This document shows, piece by piece, positions 8,751 to 19,745 of a DNA stretch of 64,000 nucleotides. Location: NCBI RefSeq assembly GCF_027887165.1, contig NC_077228.1:109256043-109320042 (forward strand), written 5' to 3'. Made by a program: the position numbers and the translations under genes. Within the stretch, counting starts at the first letter, position 1, and each line of letters starts with the position of its first letter. The notes under the pieces were generated by a model. The model was given only the letters and a program-made list of their open reading frames with translations, was not told the DNA's origin and ran no database searches. The stretch is from Monodelphis domestica (lineage: Eukaryota > Chordata > Mammalia > Didelphimorphia > Didelphidae).

Positions 8751-9934
8751 GGGAATAGTGTGGATGAGAGAATTGCTATAAGAAGGCTGACTTTGCTTTG
8801 TTAGAGCTTCTGGCTATAACCTCCTTCCTCCCAATGCCTTGTGCCTTTGGGGTACAGGATGTGGAATATGCCTCCCTGCTGTTCTTTCCCTGCCTCCAGA
8901 CCCTCTGTGTCAGCTGCTATGACTGCCTTAAGAGTCTGGTGTGTCTCCTGCTTGGACTTTGTAGTGGGGTAGAGTTGTGTGAATGTTAGTGGGTCGGAAG
9001 GCAAGGAAGACCCTAATGGCTTTACAGATTATTCCAAGTTCTTGTTCAGAGTGTTGATGAGATATGATAGGATAAAGGTTTCACTGGTAGTTTGGTGTAG
9101 TTAGGATTTTTGGAACATGATTGTTTCCCCAACCACAAATAGAGCCATGATGCCTTTGTGTGGCCCTCAGGGCTGGGAGTGGGCAGAGTGCTGAATCATT
9201 TAAACTTCCATCCCATGCAGCCTCTTGCTGTATACTATTTCCATATATGGTCTCTTGGGCAAAATTAGGTCCAAGATTTTGCTGATTTCCCAGACAGTGT
9301 GTGTGTGTGTGTGGGGTGTATTGGGGTGTGTTTGTAGAAGGAAGGGGAAATGTCCCAACCTACCACCCTGGAAGAACTGATCACAATCCTCTCTCCTCCT
9401 CATACCCTCTTATATTTCTGATACACAGCAAACTACTTGGTGTGTCTTATCCATTCTTGTAGTCCTAGATAGTGTATGCTACGGAAATGGGAGGGGGGGG
9501 GTCAACAAGACCTTAGAAGAGAGCAGATCTGGATTTTTGAGGTCTTGGGAAGATGAGGATGAAGCACTCATAGGAGTTAAATTATTTGCATTGAACACAA
9601 AGTGCCAGACTGATGCATGACCCACAAAAGTCAGAGGACCAAGGAAAGTAGAAGGACTCCTGAGGACAGAGACAGGGAATCCAAGGAAATGTTAGAGGTG
9701 ATGAGAAGTCTGACTCATGCTTCCTTTTGTTCTGATCTCCCTAGCATTCCTCTTTAAAAGATGTCACTGGCCTTCTAATTTCCCACTCCCACCCCCTTTG
9801 GATACAACTGGAACTCTATGTGTGTGAGAGGGAGAGAGAAAGGACCTGAACATATCCTGAGCCTTAAAAACTATGTTTACTCTTTGAAACAGCTATTGAA
9901 TTCTAGAGGTATAAAAGGAGTATTTTGCATAATC
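8751..9934. other. single-copy intron-like sequence
   Basis: No repeat family recognised. Contains a short GT run at 9,297-9,312, a G-run at 9,490-9,500, and a modest open frame at 8,798-8,989 with an AG at its left side but no convincing donor. Confidence 0.45.
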
Positions 9935-10055
9935 AATGAGGTGACACTTATCCTCTTTGGGTCCCTATTTCCTCATTTGTAACATGAAGGGGTTTGACTA
10001 AATGACCTTCTCAGATCACTACCAGCTCTAAATTTCAGGTCCTATGTAAGCAAAA
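9935..10055 (+). mobile_element. MIR3/THER1
   Basis: 'tttcctcatttgtaacatga', 'ggggtttgactaaatgacct', 'accagctctaaatttcagg': core and tail of MIR3. Confidence 0.75.
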
Positions 10056-10239
10056 TGCAAATCCACAGCTGTCTTTTTACAATTTACCTATTTTAGGTTT
10101 AAATACTTTGCCTCCTCAAACTCTGTTGGGAAATAGAGAGTACTGACTGCCTCCTGCTTTCAGGTGCCCAGGTCTGCAGAATCTCAGAAGGTGTGGATTT
10201 CTTCCATAATATAACCAACAAGTGGTTCAGCTTCCACTT

Positions 10240-10400
10240 AAAAATCACTAGCATTGAAGACCTGGTCACTGGATTTAATTAGGTTCAGGCTTTGAATACT
10301 GACTCTACTACTTACAGAGGCCTTGGGCAAGTCACTTAATTTCCACAAGTTTCAGTTTCCTCATATGTAAAATAAGCCCTCTAATAGAAGATCTGATGAT
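10240..10400 (+). mobile_element. MIR SINE
   Basis: 'ttgggcaagtcacttaattt', 'cagtttcctcatatgtaaaa'; 5' half strongly diverged. Confidence 0.7.
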
Positions 10401-10429
10401 GATGTTTTATTTTCCTACTCTAATTTCTT

Positions 10430-10565
10430 GTACTGTTGACTTCATTACTTCCTTTGGCAGGCCATTCTGTCTTTAGATAGCTCAAATGTTTAGGAAGCTT
10501 TTTCCATAAGTTAAATGAGAATCTGACATTGTAGCTTCAACCGACTGGTCTTCCCTTCAGGATCT
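10430..10565 (-). mobile_element. L3/CR1 LINE fragment
   Basis: 'tttggcaggccattctgtct', 'tttaggaagctttttccata': reverse complement of the L3 3' region. Confidence 0.55.
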
Positions 10566-11242
10566 CTCTGAAAAGGGGAGTAACTATTATTTCAGAATGA
10601 AGTTGGGAGTGGATTGAACCATGATTCTGATGTTGAAATGATTAAATGTTTTAATTCTATTCAACTGAAATTTTGTCTGTTTGATCATGACTTGGGTTGA
10701 ATGGGAACTTGTCATCATCTTTCCTGGGTCCCAGCTACCTGATTATGTCATTGGCCCCTCTCCCTTGTTCAGAATCTGCTGTTCAAACACTTTGAGATGT
10801 CAGTCAAGGAACATAGAAAGGGGACCTAGTTCTGCCAGGTTTTCTTGCTAGTTCCTTTATTCTTTGGCTGGATTGAATTGAGCTCAGTTTGAAGTTTTGG
10901 TGACACATGGACGATGTAGCTACTGTCTTAGAGCTGAAATTCCTATATTTTGACCCCTATGGTTGCATTTGGTACTTGACTATGCAGTGACTGAATTTCA
11001 GACTCCTAGGGTGCTGATTACTTGTTTTGTCCCATTCCTTGCTCCACTTTCCTTCCTGGGCCATTAATGTATTAAGATCTCTGAGTCTCAGATAACATAA
11101 AGAGATGGGAGGGAATCAAAGAATTCTCACCTTAGGAATACAAAGATGCTTAGAAAATAAGAATGGATGAATTAGCCAGATCCCATTCTACTGGAGAAGG
11201 TAGATACAGACTCAGGTGTTTCTATATTCCCTACTTTTATAC
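10566..11242. other. single-copy sequence
   Basis: No repeat or gene recognised. Mixed composition, no CpG enrichment. Confidence 0.4.
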
Positions 11243-11390
11243 AGTGGGGGTCAAACTTAAATAGATATAGATCCTTGTGGGTCAAATCAAGACTACCTAT
11301 ATTGTATTTTATTAAACATTTCCCAGTTACATTTTAATCTTATTCTGCTACTCAGGCATTTTTTGGGATGCCTCTGTTTTAGACAGAACA
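11243..11390 (+). mobile_element. hAT-type DNA transposon relic
   Basis: Reads 'cagtgggggtcaaactta' at the left, then 'tattaaacatttcccagtta' and 'cattttaatct', the pattern of a short non-autonomous marsupial hAT whose ends read cagaggtgtcaaact. The right inverted repeat is not clear. Tentative. Confidence 0.45.
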
Positions 11391-12034
11391 GCTAAAGGAG
11401 TTGTTGGGCACTAGGATTTTTATTCTAATACAATCAATGCTTCCACATCCCTCTCAAGTTCTGATATAGTTGGTATTGTCTGGAAATGTGGGTTGAAGTT
11501 GTGTGTGATAAATTAAATTTGAAGGCATGACTGACTATTAGATTAGGTATTCAGTGATTGGTGGAGAGATTTCATTGTTGGGGGAGCATACATAAACTCA
11601 GGATATGTCTCTTGATAGGGTCCTAGGTTTTTTGCTTTTGGGATAGGGCAGCTTCATCCATCTCAGATGCTAGCAAAGTTTCTCACATATACCAATTTGT
11701 GAATTTGCTTGTATACCAGCGTCTACTGCCTTCTCGAGCAGCAGGTTTTCTAGGGCAAAATCTTTATAATTAACGGGGTCAGCTCCTTTCTGCAAAGGGG
11801 TCTACATTTTACCTCTATCTCCCTTCTTCTCCCTTCAACGGTCCATAGGATTAGTCAATCATTTTCCTGTTCTGAATTTCTTATGAGCAGAAACCTATCC
11901 TAGTTGCAAGAGAAGAATTCTAAGGAAGGAGACAGTTCTTGCTCTCAGGAAGCTTTCAGTATAGTTGAGGAAATCTGGTCCTTGCCATCATGGAGCTCTT
12001 CCAGACAGGATGAAGAGGAAGAAGAAACAGGAGA
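11391..12034. other. single-copy sequence
   Basis: Nothing recognised beyond scattered pyrimidine runs. No splice-flanked frame. Confidence 0.4.
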
Positions 12035-12039
12035 CATAG

Positions 12040-12215
12040 AATCATCAGTTTAAAGATGAACAAGATCTTCAAAGTGCCCTAAATCAGCCTTTTTGTTTTA
12101 CACATAAGGAAACTGAGACCCAGAGAAGTAAATGACTTGCCCAATATCACAAAGGTAGTAAGTGGCAGAGTTAATATTTGAACTCATGTTTTCTGACTCT
12201 TTCCACTGCCCACAT
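12040..12215 (-). mobile_element. MIR/MIR3 SINE
   Basis: 'aaggaaactgagacccagag', 'atgacttgcccaatatcaca', 'gtaagtggcagagtt'. Well preserved for this family. Confidence 0.8.
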
Positions 12216-12685
12216 TTCTGGGCAATACAAATGAGCAACAAATGTAGAGTAGGCTCTCTATATAAATGTTGAGAGAATGTAATTTGATGATAGTGGTCAT
12301 AATTAAATGGGAATAAACAGATAAATTTTGATTCAAGAACAGCTGCATTTGGAAAGGGAAGAACATGGATTGATAGGAAGTTGGCCTCCTTTTATCTGGC
12401 TAGACTTAGACTAAGTAAGTGCCTGACCCCAGGTTACCCTGCACACCACTGACTGAGTTGAGAGAAGAACCCAGGAGACTTCTCATCTGATCTCTGGATG
12501 GTTCAAAAAGATTTTTGGGAAGTAAGGTCAAAGCTGCCTTTCTATACTTTCAATAGGTTGGAATAGGTTCCTGGAATTGGGACCTGCTGTGATCCCAGGC
12601 CAGGTGGACTGAGCTATATCCATGTCAGGGATATTTGATGTCAAACTGTCATTTGCTCTTGGATCATGTAGTTGACTTTTGGGGC
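12216..12685. other. single-copy sequence
   Basis: No repeat recognised. Near 12,240-12,320 a faint L2-like texture (aggctctctatataaatg) is too weak to call. Confidence 0.35.
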
Positions 12686-12738
12686 TGACTAATGCTTGGT
12701 ACATAGTAGGCACTTAATAAATGTTTGTTGATTGATTG
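12686..12738 (+). mobile_element. L2 LINE, 3' terminus
   Basis: 'tgcttggtacatagtaggca' then 'cttaataaatgtttgttgat': the classical L2 end. Confidence 0.8.
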
Positions 12739-13470
12739 AAGTATCCTTAACTAGACTTCTGATGAAAGGATAAGTGGTAGAATATGTAATTTGACATGTT
12801 GGGCCTGGAGATCAGTGAGGAGAAGATTAAGGTGGAAGGCTCAACCTGGTGGTTGGGTAGGCACAGTGCCAGCTCCTCTGTCCATCTCTGCTACTTCATT
12901 CATTGACCAAGTTCTGACTAGGTCTATTCTAAACCACCCTTTGTCCTCCTTATGGTTAGTGTTTAAAAGAATATTGCAATCAATCTATTATTTGGTAACT
13001 TTCTTAGAAAGTTGCCTGAGGCTCAGCAAAGTTTAGCAATTTACCTAATTCTTACACAGTGTCAAAGGCAAGACTAGAATATAGGATTCCTAACTCTAAG
13101 TTCAACACCACATATCCATTGGGCTATCCTGCCTCTGCTTGAAGGAATAAGGAAATGGGATAGTTTGAGAGTTGAGCCAGATAGACAAGCAAGAAGTCAG
13201 TACAGTATCCTTTAAGCAAGTCTATCAGGATTCAATTAAGTAAAACAACTAATGTACAAGACATTCTGCTAGCTGATAGGGATACCCAGATCCAACTCTC
13301 TGAGACCTTAAAGTCTAAAGGGGGAAAGGATAAATATATGAATAACTGGTATAAAGTGAAATAGAAAGGTAAAGGAGCAGTCCAGGTAAAGTATGGTGGG
13401 AAGTTTAAAGAAAGAGGAGTCACAACCTGGCAGTGAGGGAGAGAGGATAAGCATCATGAAGAAGTAGCAT
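12739..13470. other. degraded repeats and unassigned DNA
   Basis: 13,015-13,140 is a reverse MIR (cctgaggctcagcaaag; aggattcctaactctaag). 13,215-13,470 resembles reverse L2 (tgtacaagacattctgctag) at low similarity. The rest is unassigned. Confidence 0.4.
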
Positions 13471-13589
13471 TGGAAGAATGGAAAGACTTCAGTTGTTAGG
13501 GGGAACTTCAGGCCTGGAGAAATTGTGAGAAGGAAAAGAATGAGGGAAATAGAATAACTAACTTTGGCTCGTATGTAAAAAAATGCATG

Positions 13590-13840
13590 TATACTGACTA
13601 GGTAGCATTGTAGAGGATTGGACTTGGAGTCCAGAAGACTCAAGTTCAAATCTAGCCTCAGGTGCTTACTGTGAGGTCTTAATTAATCCATTTAACTTTT
13701 CTCAGCCTTAGTTTGCTCATCTGTAAAATGGAGATAATAATAGATCCTATCTCACAGAGTTATTCTAAGAATCAAATAAGATACTGTGAAGTATTTTGGA
13801 AGCCTTAATATACTACTTAAATGTTGTCTAATATTATGGA
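13590..13840 (+). mobile_element. SINE with MIR-type tail
   Basis: 'gacttggagtccagaagac', 'gttcaaatctagcctcagg', 'tctgtaaaatggagataata', 'tctcacagagttattctaag'. Head is eroded, tail complete. Confidence 0.8.
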
Positions 13841-13849
13841 GTGACTACT

Positions 13850-14190
13850 AAGTATCCCTCAACATGGAGACACAAAAGTAGTCAACTCAATCCCTGCCCT
13901 TAATGAATTTATAATCTAGTTGGAGAGGAGATGATGCATCCAAACATTTTCCTGAAGGGGACCTGAGTAAAGGAGGCACTTGGCCTTCCGGAAACAATAG
14001 ATCAACATGGGGCAGAAAATAATGGAGTGCTAAGTTGTGTGACACTGCAGACATGTGCTATTCAAGTTTTAAGGTCAGTGAAAGGAAGGCTTCATGGAGA
14101 AGCTGGGATTTGGGTTAGGAAGTATTTGGACAGGTAGAGAGGAAGCCATTCTAAGTAAGGGCAAATAATGTGGAGGTAGGTCTACAGATG
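13850..14190 (-). mobile_element. L2 LINE, 3' region
   Basis: 'ctcaatccctgcccttaatg', 'tataatctagttggagagg', later 'aggcttcatggagaagctgg': reverse order of the L2 3' UTR. Confidence 0.6.
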
Positions 14191-14194
14191 AGAA

Positions 14195-15045
14195 TGAGCA
14201 TGAGTATAGGAACTTAGCATTGCAAGGAATCTCAATCCAGGCCATATCCAGGCCAATCTTACACCCTCTAGAATATCACTGACAGGTGATTGTCTAGCCA
14301 CATTAAAAAATATATTAGCAGTGACAGAGAGGTCACTACCTCATATGGCAGCTTCCTCCATTGTTAGATCTTTTGTATATTGCCCTCAGATTCTTGCTAA
14401 TTGTGTGACCCTGGGTAAATCACTTAACCCTGTCTGCCTCAGTTTCTTCATTTGTAAAATGAACTGGAGAAGGAAATGACACACCACTCCAGTTATCTTT
14501 GCCAAGAAAACTCCAAATTGGGGTCATTCAAACAACAAATATTGAGCTGAAATCTGGTCTCCAAGCTACATAGAGTAAGCTAATTCATCTTGCACATGTC
14601 TATATTCTGGTTATTTGAAAGCATTGTTCATGTCATCTTAACTCCTTTCTTCAACCCCAAAAGGGCTTCTTTTATTTAATTCAATTCAATACACTTTGTT
14701 CTTCCTTTAATCTATCCACCACAATCCTAGTCACCCTCCTCTGCACTTGTTCTCCCTTTTCATAGCCCCTCCTAAAAATGGGGCTCGGAACTGACTATAG
14801 TAGTCCCAGTGTGGTCTGACCAGAGCAGAAGATACTTCCCTGGATCTAAGCATTACATTCCTTATAATGGAGCTCAATATTGAATTAATTTTTATGTTTG
14901 CTCTTTAGTCAAGCCACACTGTTGGTCTTATGTTGAATCTGCAGTCAGCAAACTCTTCAAGTTCTTTTCCCTAAATAAACCACCATTGGTCAGCCATGTC
15001 TTTCCCTCGTTGGGGTAGTTTTATAACTTATTGAAAAGAAGTTAG
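14195..15045 (-). mobile_element. L3/CR1 LINE interrupted by SINE-B
   Basis: Reverse CR1: 14,195-14,370 (cagtgacagagaggtcacta; cagcttcctccattgttaga), then 14,541-15,045 with 'ccctcctctgcacttgttct', 'gtcccagtgtggtctgacca', 'agagcagaagatactt'. This corresponds to the CR1 RT C-terminus and upstream part read backwards. Confidence 0.75.
14371..14540 (+). mobile_element. SINE-B, 5' truncated
   Basis: 'gtgtgaccctgggtaaatca', 'tttcttcatttgtaaaatga', 'actggagaaggaaatgacac', 'ggggtcattcaaacaacaa'. Only the 3' two-thirds are recognisable. Confidence 0.85.
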
Positions 15046-15289
15046 CTGACTTAGGATCCTATATTTTTGTCACCATCTTCTCCCAATTTTTGCTACCCAC
15101 TGTGGCATGTAGTAACACAGGGAGAGAACTTCATTTTGGAGTCTGGAGCTTACATTCTCAATCCATCTTTAACCAAATTATTTCCATTTTTGGCCTCTAT
15201 GAATTTCAGAGTTTGCTCCCATACAATGAAAAGAATAGTGATTCCCTTCTCACTGGAAGTTTTCAGACAAACGGGTGGCCACTCTTCTT

Positions 15290-15728
15290 ATACTCTGATA
15301 GCCCAAGTGGCCACGGACCCACTGGACAGTCTATTGAAGCCTGTGGACCCCTTCTCAGTCAAATGTTTTAAAATAATTCCATGGGCTGCTAGGTAGCTCA
15401 GTGAATTGAGAGTCAGGCTCAGAGATGGGAGGTCCTGGGTTCAAATCAGGCCAAGATACTTCCTAGCTGTGAGGCCCTGGGCAAGTCACTTTACTCCCAT
15501 TGCCTAGCCCTTATTGCTCTTCTGCCTTGGAACCAACACACAGTACTGATTCTAAGACACAATGTAAAAGTTTAAAAAATAAAATAATGGTATGAGATGC
15601 TAATCCAGAGTAGATGCAAGGCAGTCTCAGAAGGGAAGGATAATAATAAAAATGTAATTTTTTTTCTTCCCATCCTAGTTTATTAACTCATCATCCATGG
15701 GCCTAAAGTTAAGAACTCCTGGCCTGTG
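15290..15728 (+). mobile_element. hAT-like DNA transposon relic split by SINE-A
   Basis: Left part 'gtggccacggacccactgga' and 'agcctgtggaccccttctca'; right end 'ctaaagttaagaactcctgg', resembling the hAT terminal repeat ggttaagaacccctg. The left terminal repeat is not visible. A second copy of the same family ends at 45,272. Confidence 0.5.
15380..15589 (+). mobile_element. SINE-A
   Basis: Head 'gctgctaggtagctcagtg', 'ggtcctgggttcaaatcag', 'tgccttggaaccaacacac'. Short duplication taaaataat at 15,369-15,377 and 15,590-15,598. Confidence 0.9.
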
Positions 15729-15779
15729 AGTACCTTCCAACTCCAGAGTTCTATGATTTTAATACATTCTCTCCCTCCC

Positions 15780-16480
15780 CTCCCATCACATATGTAGCTC
15801 TCCATGATACTCCTCTTTTCTCCTTATTTCACTTTCATCCAAAAAGGGAAGAAAAGTGCCTGCGAGGGATATTGTGATGAGGGTCCTGTGACATCATCTT
15901 CCAACCCCCCACTCCCTCCCCCTCCAGTCTCCTCTTCCAGGAAGCAGCTGCTTCAGCATCTGTCTCCTCCTCTTTCACCTGCTCCTTTTGCCCCTCTTCT
16001 GCTGCCCCTCCCTCAGTCTGCCCCTCCCCACAGCCACCCTGGCAGCCCCTCTTTCTATCATTATGATGCTAATTGTGTTGTTGATTTTTCCAGATCCTGG
16101 AGAGAAAGCCCCAATCTGTTCTAATGAATTTAATTAAAGAGGGGCTTGGAGGTCCTCAGAACCTCTTACCAGGATCACAATAAACAGAGCTAAAGAGATA
16201 AACAGGCACCTCCTCCCTTCTCCCCCCAGCTCCCCTCCAACCCTGATCAGGGACAAGCTGCCAGAGTTCCGGGTTGGCCGCCTTGCCTCCTGGGATAAGA
16301 GGATCCTGGCCACTGGCGGGACTGGGGCCTAACATCCCCCGGGGGCGGAGTGGTGCCCTTCTTGTACATGCCCCCACCTAGCCCCGTGTTCTATCTCTCA
16401 CCGGGGTTTCCAGTTTCATTCGGAGCCCACTTCATGGGTGGTGAAGGGGAAGGAGTATGGTGAGTGGGCCTTCTAAGCAG
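15780..16480. promoter_or_regulatory. candidate conserved enhancer (single-copy)
   Basis: A 700-base repeat-free island with non-coding but structured composition. A CRE-like tgtgacatcat sits near 15,887, a C/T-rich middle follows, then an AT-rich homeodomain block (gatgctaattgtgttgtt; ttaattaa at 16,130-16,137). Fork-head/GATA-like words agagataaacagg (16,194-16,206) and gggataaga (16,291-16,299) come next, then a GC-rich end with several CpG. An open frame at 15,804-16,124 is proline/serine low complexity and is not considered coding. Cross-species alignment is decisive. Confidence 0.4.
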
Positions 16481-16694
16481 ACTTGTCTTCAGTTATCCTT
16501 ACCATTGTGAATACTCGCTATGGGCAGAGTACAGTGTGGGGCACAGAGAACTATTCTCTGTACTCAAAGACCTTGAAGTCTACCTGGGCAGACAGGGCTA
16601 TTTTTAGTGGGGGGGGGGGGAAGAACAGTGATATAAAGCTGTGTAAAGCTACCCAAAGCATGGTATAGACAGTAAGTACTAGAAGAATGAAGAC

Positions 16695-17305
16695 AGGGGC
16701 AGCTAGGTGGCCCAGTGGGTTGAGAGCCAGGCCTGAAAAGGAGAGGTCCTGGGTTCAGATTTGACCTCCCATTTCCTAGTTGTGTGACACTGGGCAAGTC
16801 ACTTTGTATGAAATGATATGGCTTAAAGACAACAGAGACTACCTAGGTGAGCAGAGGCAAGTTTAATCTTTCTCTTGAGAAAGGGCAGATGCTCAAAATG
16901 ACAGTGCACCTGGGAAGCAGGTGCTTATATAGCCCCTAATGCAATACCCCTCACCCCACCTCTCTCCCAGTTCACCATTGATTGGCTGGTGACCATGGTC
17001 TTGGCACAAAGTTCTAACCCATAATAACCATCTTCCTATATTTTATTCCTTATATGGCAGGTGAGATGTCCTCTTCTGCAACTCAGACTGGCTCAGGGTA
17101 ACTGCTTTTTGGGGAAGATTAAGGACTTACTTGGAGAATAGAAATTTGAGTGCTTACTACTGCTCCTTTGAGAGAAGTCTACCATTTTGTATATTAGTTC
17201 TCTAACAACTTTAACCCCAGTTACCCAGCCCTTACCACTCTTCTGCCTTGGAACTACCTTGGAATACTTAGTATTAATTCTAAGATGGAAGACAAGGGTT
17301 TAAAC
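16695..17305 (+). mobile_element. SINE-A carrying a solo LTR
   Basis: Head 'aggggcagctaggtggccc' and body to 'gggcaagtcactt' at 16,804; body resumes 'aaccccagttacccagccct' at 17,213 and ends 'acaagggtttaaac'. Confidence 0.92.
16805..17207 (-). mobile_element. solo LTR of an endogenous retrovirus (ERV1-like)
   Basis: A 403-base unit bounded by TG and CA with a 4-base target duplication, actt, at 16,801-16,804 and 17,208-17,211. Read on the minus strand it has, in order, a CCAAT word (ccagccaatcaatgg), a TATA box (gggctatataagcacc) and an attaaa poly-A signal (gaaagattaaacttgcc). This is the normal U3-R-U5 order. No internal viral sequence is present: it is a recombination remnant. The 4-base duplication and layout suit a gammaretrovirus-like (ERV1) family, which is inferred. 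It is younger than the SINE and the L2 beneath it. Confidence 0.85.
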
Positions 17306-17519
17306 AAAAAGAACAAAGGGAAAGGAGAGAGCACTGTGATCTGAAGAGGATGGGGGAGGTTTTCTGAAGAAGGTGGGACATAAACATCAATAAGGAGAGG
17401 AAGAGAAACGTTATTCCCAGAAAAGGAGATGTAAAGAAACTAAATGACAAAGTAAGGCCCCAAAGTAAATTGTAGGAAGAATGATAGAATGTCATATACA
17501 TAGCAGAGACTTTCACCAT

Positions 17520-17757
17520 CTTGTTCAGTCATGACTGACTTTGTGACTCCATGGGCCATAGCCAGATAATGCTGTCTCTGGAATTTTCTTGGCAAAGATA
17601 CTGGGGTGGTTTGCCATTTCCTCTTCCAGTAGATTAAAGCAGAGGTTAAGTGACTTGCTCAGGGTTGCACAGCTAGTAAGTGTCTGTGACCTGATTTGAA
17701 CTCAGACCTTCCTGACTCCAGCCCCAGTGCTTTATCCACTAAGGCATCAACCGCTCC
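17520..17757 (-). mobile_element. SINE-B
   Basis: 'gttcagtcatgactgacttt', 'tttgccatttcctcttccag', 'acttgctcagggttgcaca', 'agtgctttatccacta'. Near full length. Confidence 0.9.
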
Positions 17758-17984
17758 ATCTAGGCTTTCATGATAGCCTCAAGCTGTTATCAGCACTTGG
17801 CTTTTCATTTAAGACTAAATCCCTAGAATGGTGGAGGAAAACAGGAAGCAAGGGTTGGCTCTCTGGCTAGGAAGGATAAACTTCTGCCAGAGTCCTTTCT
17901 TAGCACCCATCCCCCCAGCTGTTAGTGCCTTTCCCCCTGGGATTTGCCTTGTATCCACTTTGGTCATATTCTGCACAGATCGTG

Positions 17985-18105
17985 TTGTATTAGAATTTGG
18001 GCTCCTTGAGGGAAGGGACTGGCTTTGCATTTCTTTTTATCCTTGGTGCTAAGCACAATGACTAATATATAAGTACTTCATAAAAGCTTGTTGACCAATT
18101 GATTG
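17985..18105 (+). mobile_element. L2 LINE, 3' end
   Basis: 'gggctccttgagggaaggga', 'ccttggtgctaagcaca', 'gtacttcataaaagcttgtt'. Confidence 0.8.
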
Positions 18106-18154
18106 ACCAAGCTAGTTAGTATAGACCAAGTCTAGAAAACATTGTAGAAGGATC

Positions 18155-18352
18155 CCAGATTTAGTGGGAAGAGACCTTAGAACTCATTCCATCCAGCCCA
18201 CCTATTTTACATGAAGAAATTGAGAACAGGAGAGATTGGATGACTTGTCCAGGATCACACTGTAAAGTAAGTGGCTGAGATAAGTGTTTGAACCCATCTC
18301 TTCTGACTCTAAATCCACTACTCTAGATTCCTACTGTACCACACAGCTATCC
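18155..18352 (-). mobile_element. MIR3/THER1
   Basis: 'agaccttagaactcattcca', 'gatgacttgtccaggatcac', 'tttgaacccatctcttctga', 'tgtaccaca'. Almost complete. Confidence 0.8.
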
Positions 18353-18359
18353 TTAGAGA

Positions 18360-18512
18360 GAGCACTGTGGGAGCATGAGCACTGGACCTGGATCCAGGGA
18401 GATGTGAGATTTTAATCCCACCTCACTATGCCTACTAACTGTGACGCCCTAAGATAGTCCCTTTCTGGGAGATGGGTTGTATCCAGTGACCCTTCCAACT
18501 CTAAGTCTGATT
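18360..18512 (+). mobile_element. MIR3-like SINE
   Basis: 'gagcactggacctggatcca', then a tail 'gacccttccaactctaagtc'. Middle diverged. Confidence 0.6.
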
Positions 18513-18628
18513 TCCTAGAGAGGAGGGTAAGAATGCAAATTCTTGCTTTTGGCACTGGTGGTTGCTAAGATGGCCAAGAAGAGAATGAGCCTTCCCAAGG
18601 TGAGTGCCAGTTTGAGGGCATAAAGACT

Positions 18629-18819
18629 TTTAAAAATCCTCACCTTAGAATCAATACTAAGCATAGATTCTAAGACTAAAGAGCAGTGACAGCTAGGCAA
18701 TTGAGGTTAAGTGACTTGCCCAGGGTCACACAGCTAGAAAGTGACTGAGGTTAGATTTGAACCCAGGACTTCTGTTTCCAGGCCTTGCTCTCTATTCACT
18801 GAGCCACTTAGCTGCCCCA
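18629..18819 (-). mobile_element. SINE-A
   Basis: 'aaatcctcaccttagaatca', 'cccagggtcacacagctaga', 'gaacccaggacttctg', 'ctgagccacttagctgcccc'. Confidence 0.92.
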
Positions 18820-18999
18820 AGGCACAAATACTCTTTCTTGTTAATACTAGACAGTTTCCTTCAATCTTACATTTCTTGGAACACTCTGTGGGAATTCCCA
18901 GATCTGAGGTCAGTAGGTTTCATGCCTTTCTTCCACTTAGTGTACACTAATGAGGATCCTGGGGCAGTGTGCATGCACTGGTAACAAACAAGCTCTTAC

Positions 19000-19045
19000 T
19001 TTCAACTCAATTAAATTCAACAAACATTTATTAAGCTGTTTAGAA
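19000..19045 (-). mobile_element. L2 3' terminus scrap
   Basis: 'tcaacaaacatttattaagc' only. Confidence 0.55.
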
Positions 19046-19104
19046 ATAAGCAGGAAGGAGACAGGGTTTCATAGATGTAGCCCAGCTGTAGAACTAACAG
19101 AATA

Positions 19105-19745
19105 ATTATTTTTTAAAATTTCTTATTAATATCTTTTGGTATTATGTCACTTTTTTAACCCCTTACCTTCCACATTAGAATCAATATCATGTATTGGTTA
19201 AAGGCAGAAAAGCATTAAGGGCTAGGCAATAGGGACTAAGTGACTTGCCCAGGGTCACATAGCTTGTCTGAGAAGGTCACATTTGAACTCAGGACTTCCC
19301 TTCTCCAGACCTGGTTCTCTATCTACTGAACCATCTAGCTCTCTCCTATTATGCCACTTTGTCTATTGTTACTTTGAGTAAAAAAGAGTGAGAAAAAACA
19401 ATTGAGCACGATTAACAAACCCATCAGCCAAGTCGAGTCTGTCTTATGTATACCTGCAGATCCCCCATCTCTGTAAAGAGGTGAAGGAAGAACCATTTAC
19501 TATACTGATCATTATGATTGCACAGCCCTGAGTTTTATTTTGCTGTTGTTTCTATGCATGTTGCTGTTGTCTCTGAGTATGTCATTTTCCTGGTTTTTCT
19601 TACTTTACTTTGCAATTGTTTCTCTTTATTCTTTATATTTATCATTTCTTCCAGCCAGATAATATTCCATTACATTCATGAACCACAACTTGTTGAGCCA
19701 TTTGGGGATGCTTTCTTGGTCTAGATTTCTTATTACAAGGCCTGT
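19105..19745 (-). mobile_element. L1 LINE, 3' end, split by SINE-A
   Basis: Reverse L1 tail: A/T-rich end at 19,105-19,153, then 19,361-19,745 with 'ataatattccattacattca' and 'cttgttgagccatttgggg', the reversed ORF2 C-terminus. Strongly diverged. Confidence 0.65.
19154..19346 (-). mobile_element. SINE-A in L1
   Basis: 'aaccccttaccttccacatt', 'gcccagggtcacatagc', 'actgaaccatctagct'. Target duplication tattatgtcacttt at 19,140-19,153 and tattatgccacttt at 19,347-19,360. Confidence 0.93.

Larger units (their letters stand above)
16490..17515 (-). mobile_element. L2 LINE, 3' region, split by SINE-A
   Basis: Reverse L2 in two collinear parts: 16,490-16,694 (cagtgtggggcacagagaac) and 17,306-17,515 (ttctgaagaaggtgggacat). 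A 12-base G run lies at 16,609-16,620. Confidence 0.6.

Noticed and set aside
8798-8989. 63-codon frame preceded by an AG, considered as a second exon
   Set aside because: No good polypyrimidine-AG/donor pair, no family resemblance, Cys/Leu-rich composition without motif.
15804-16124. 106-codon frame in enhancer-like island 1
   Set aside because: Proline/serine low complexity from a C/T-rich stretch; the adjoining AT-rich homeodomain words argue for non-coding constraint.
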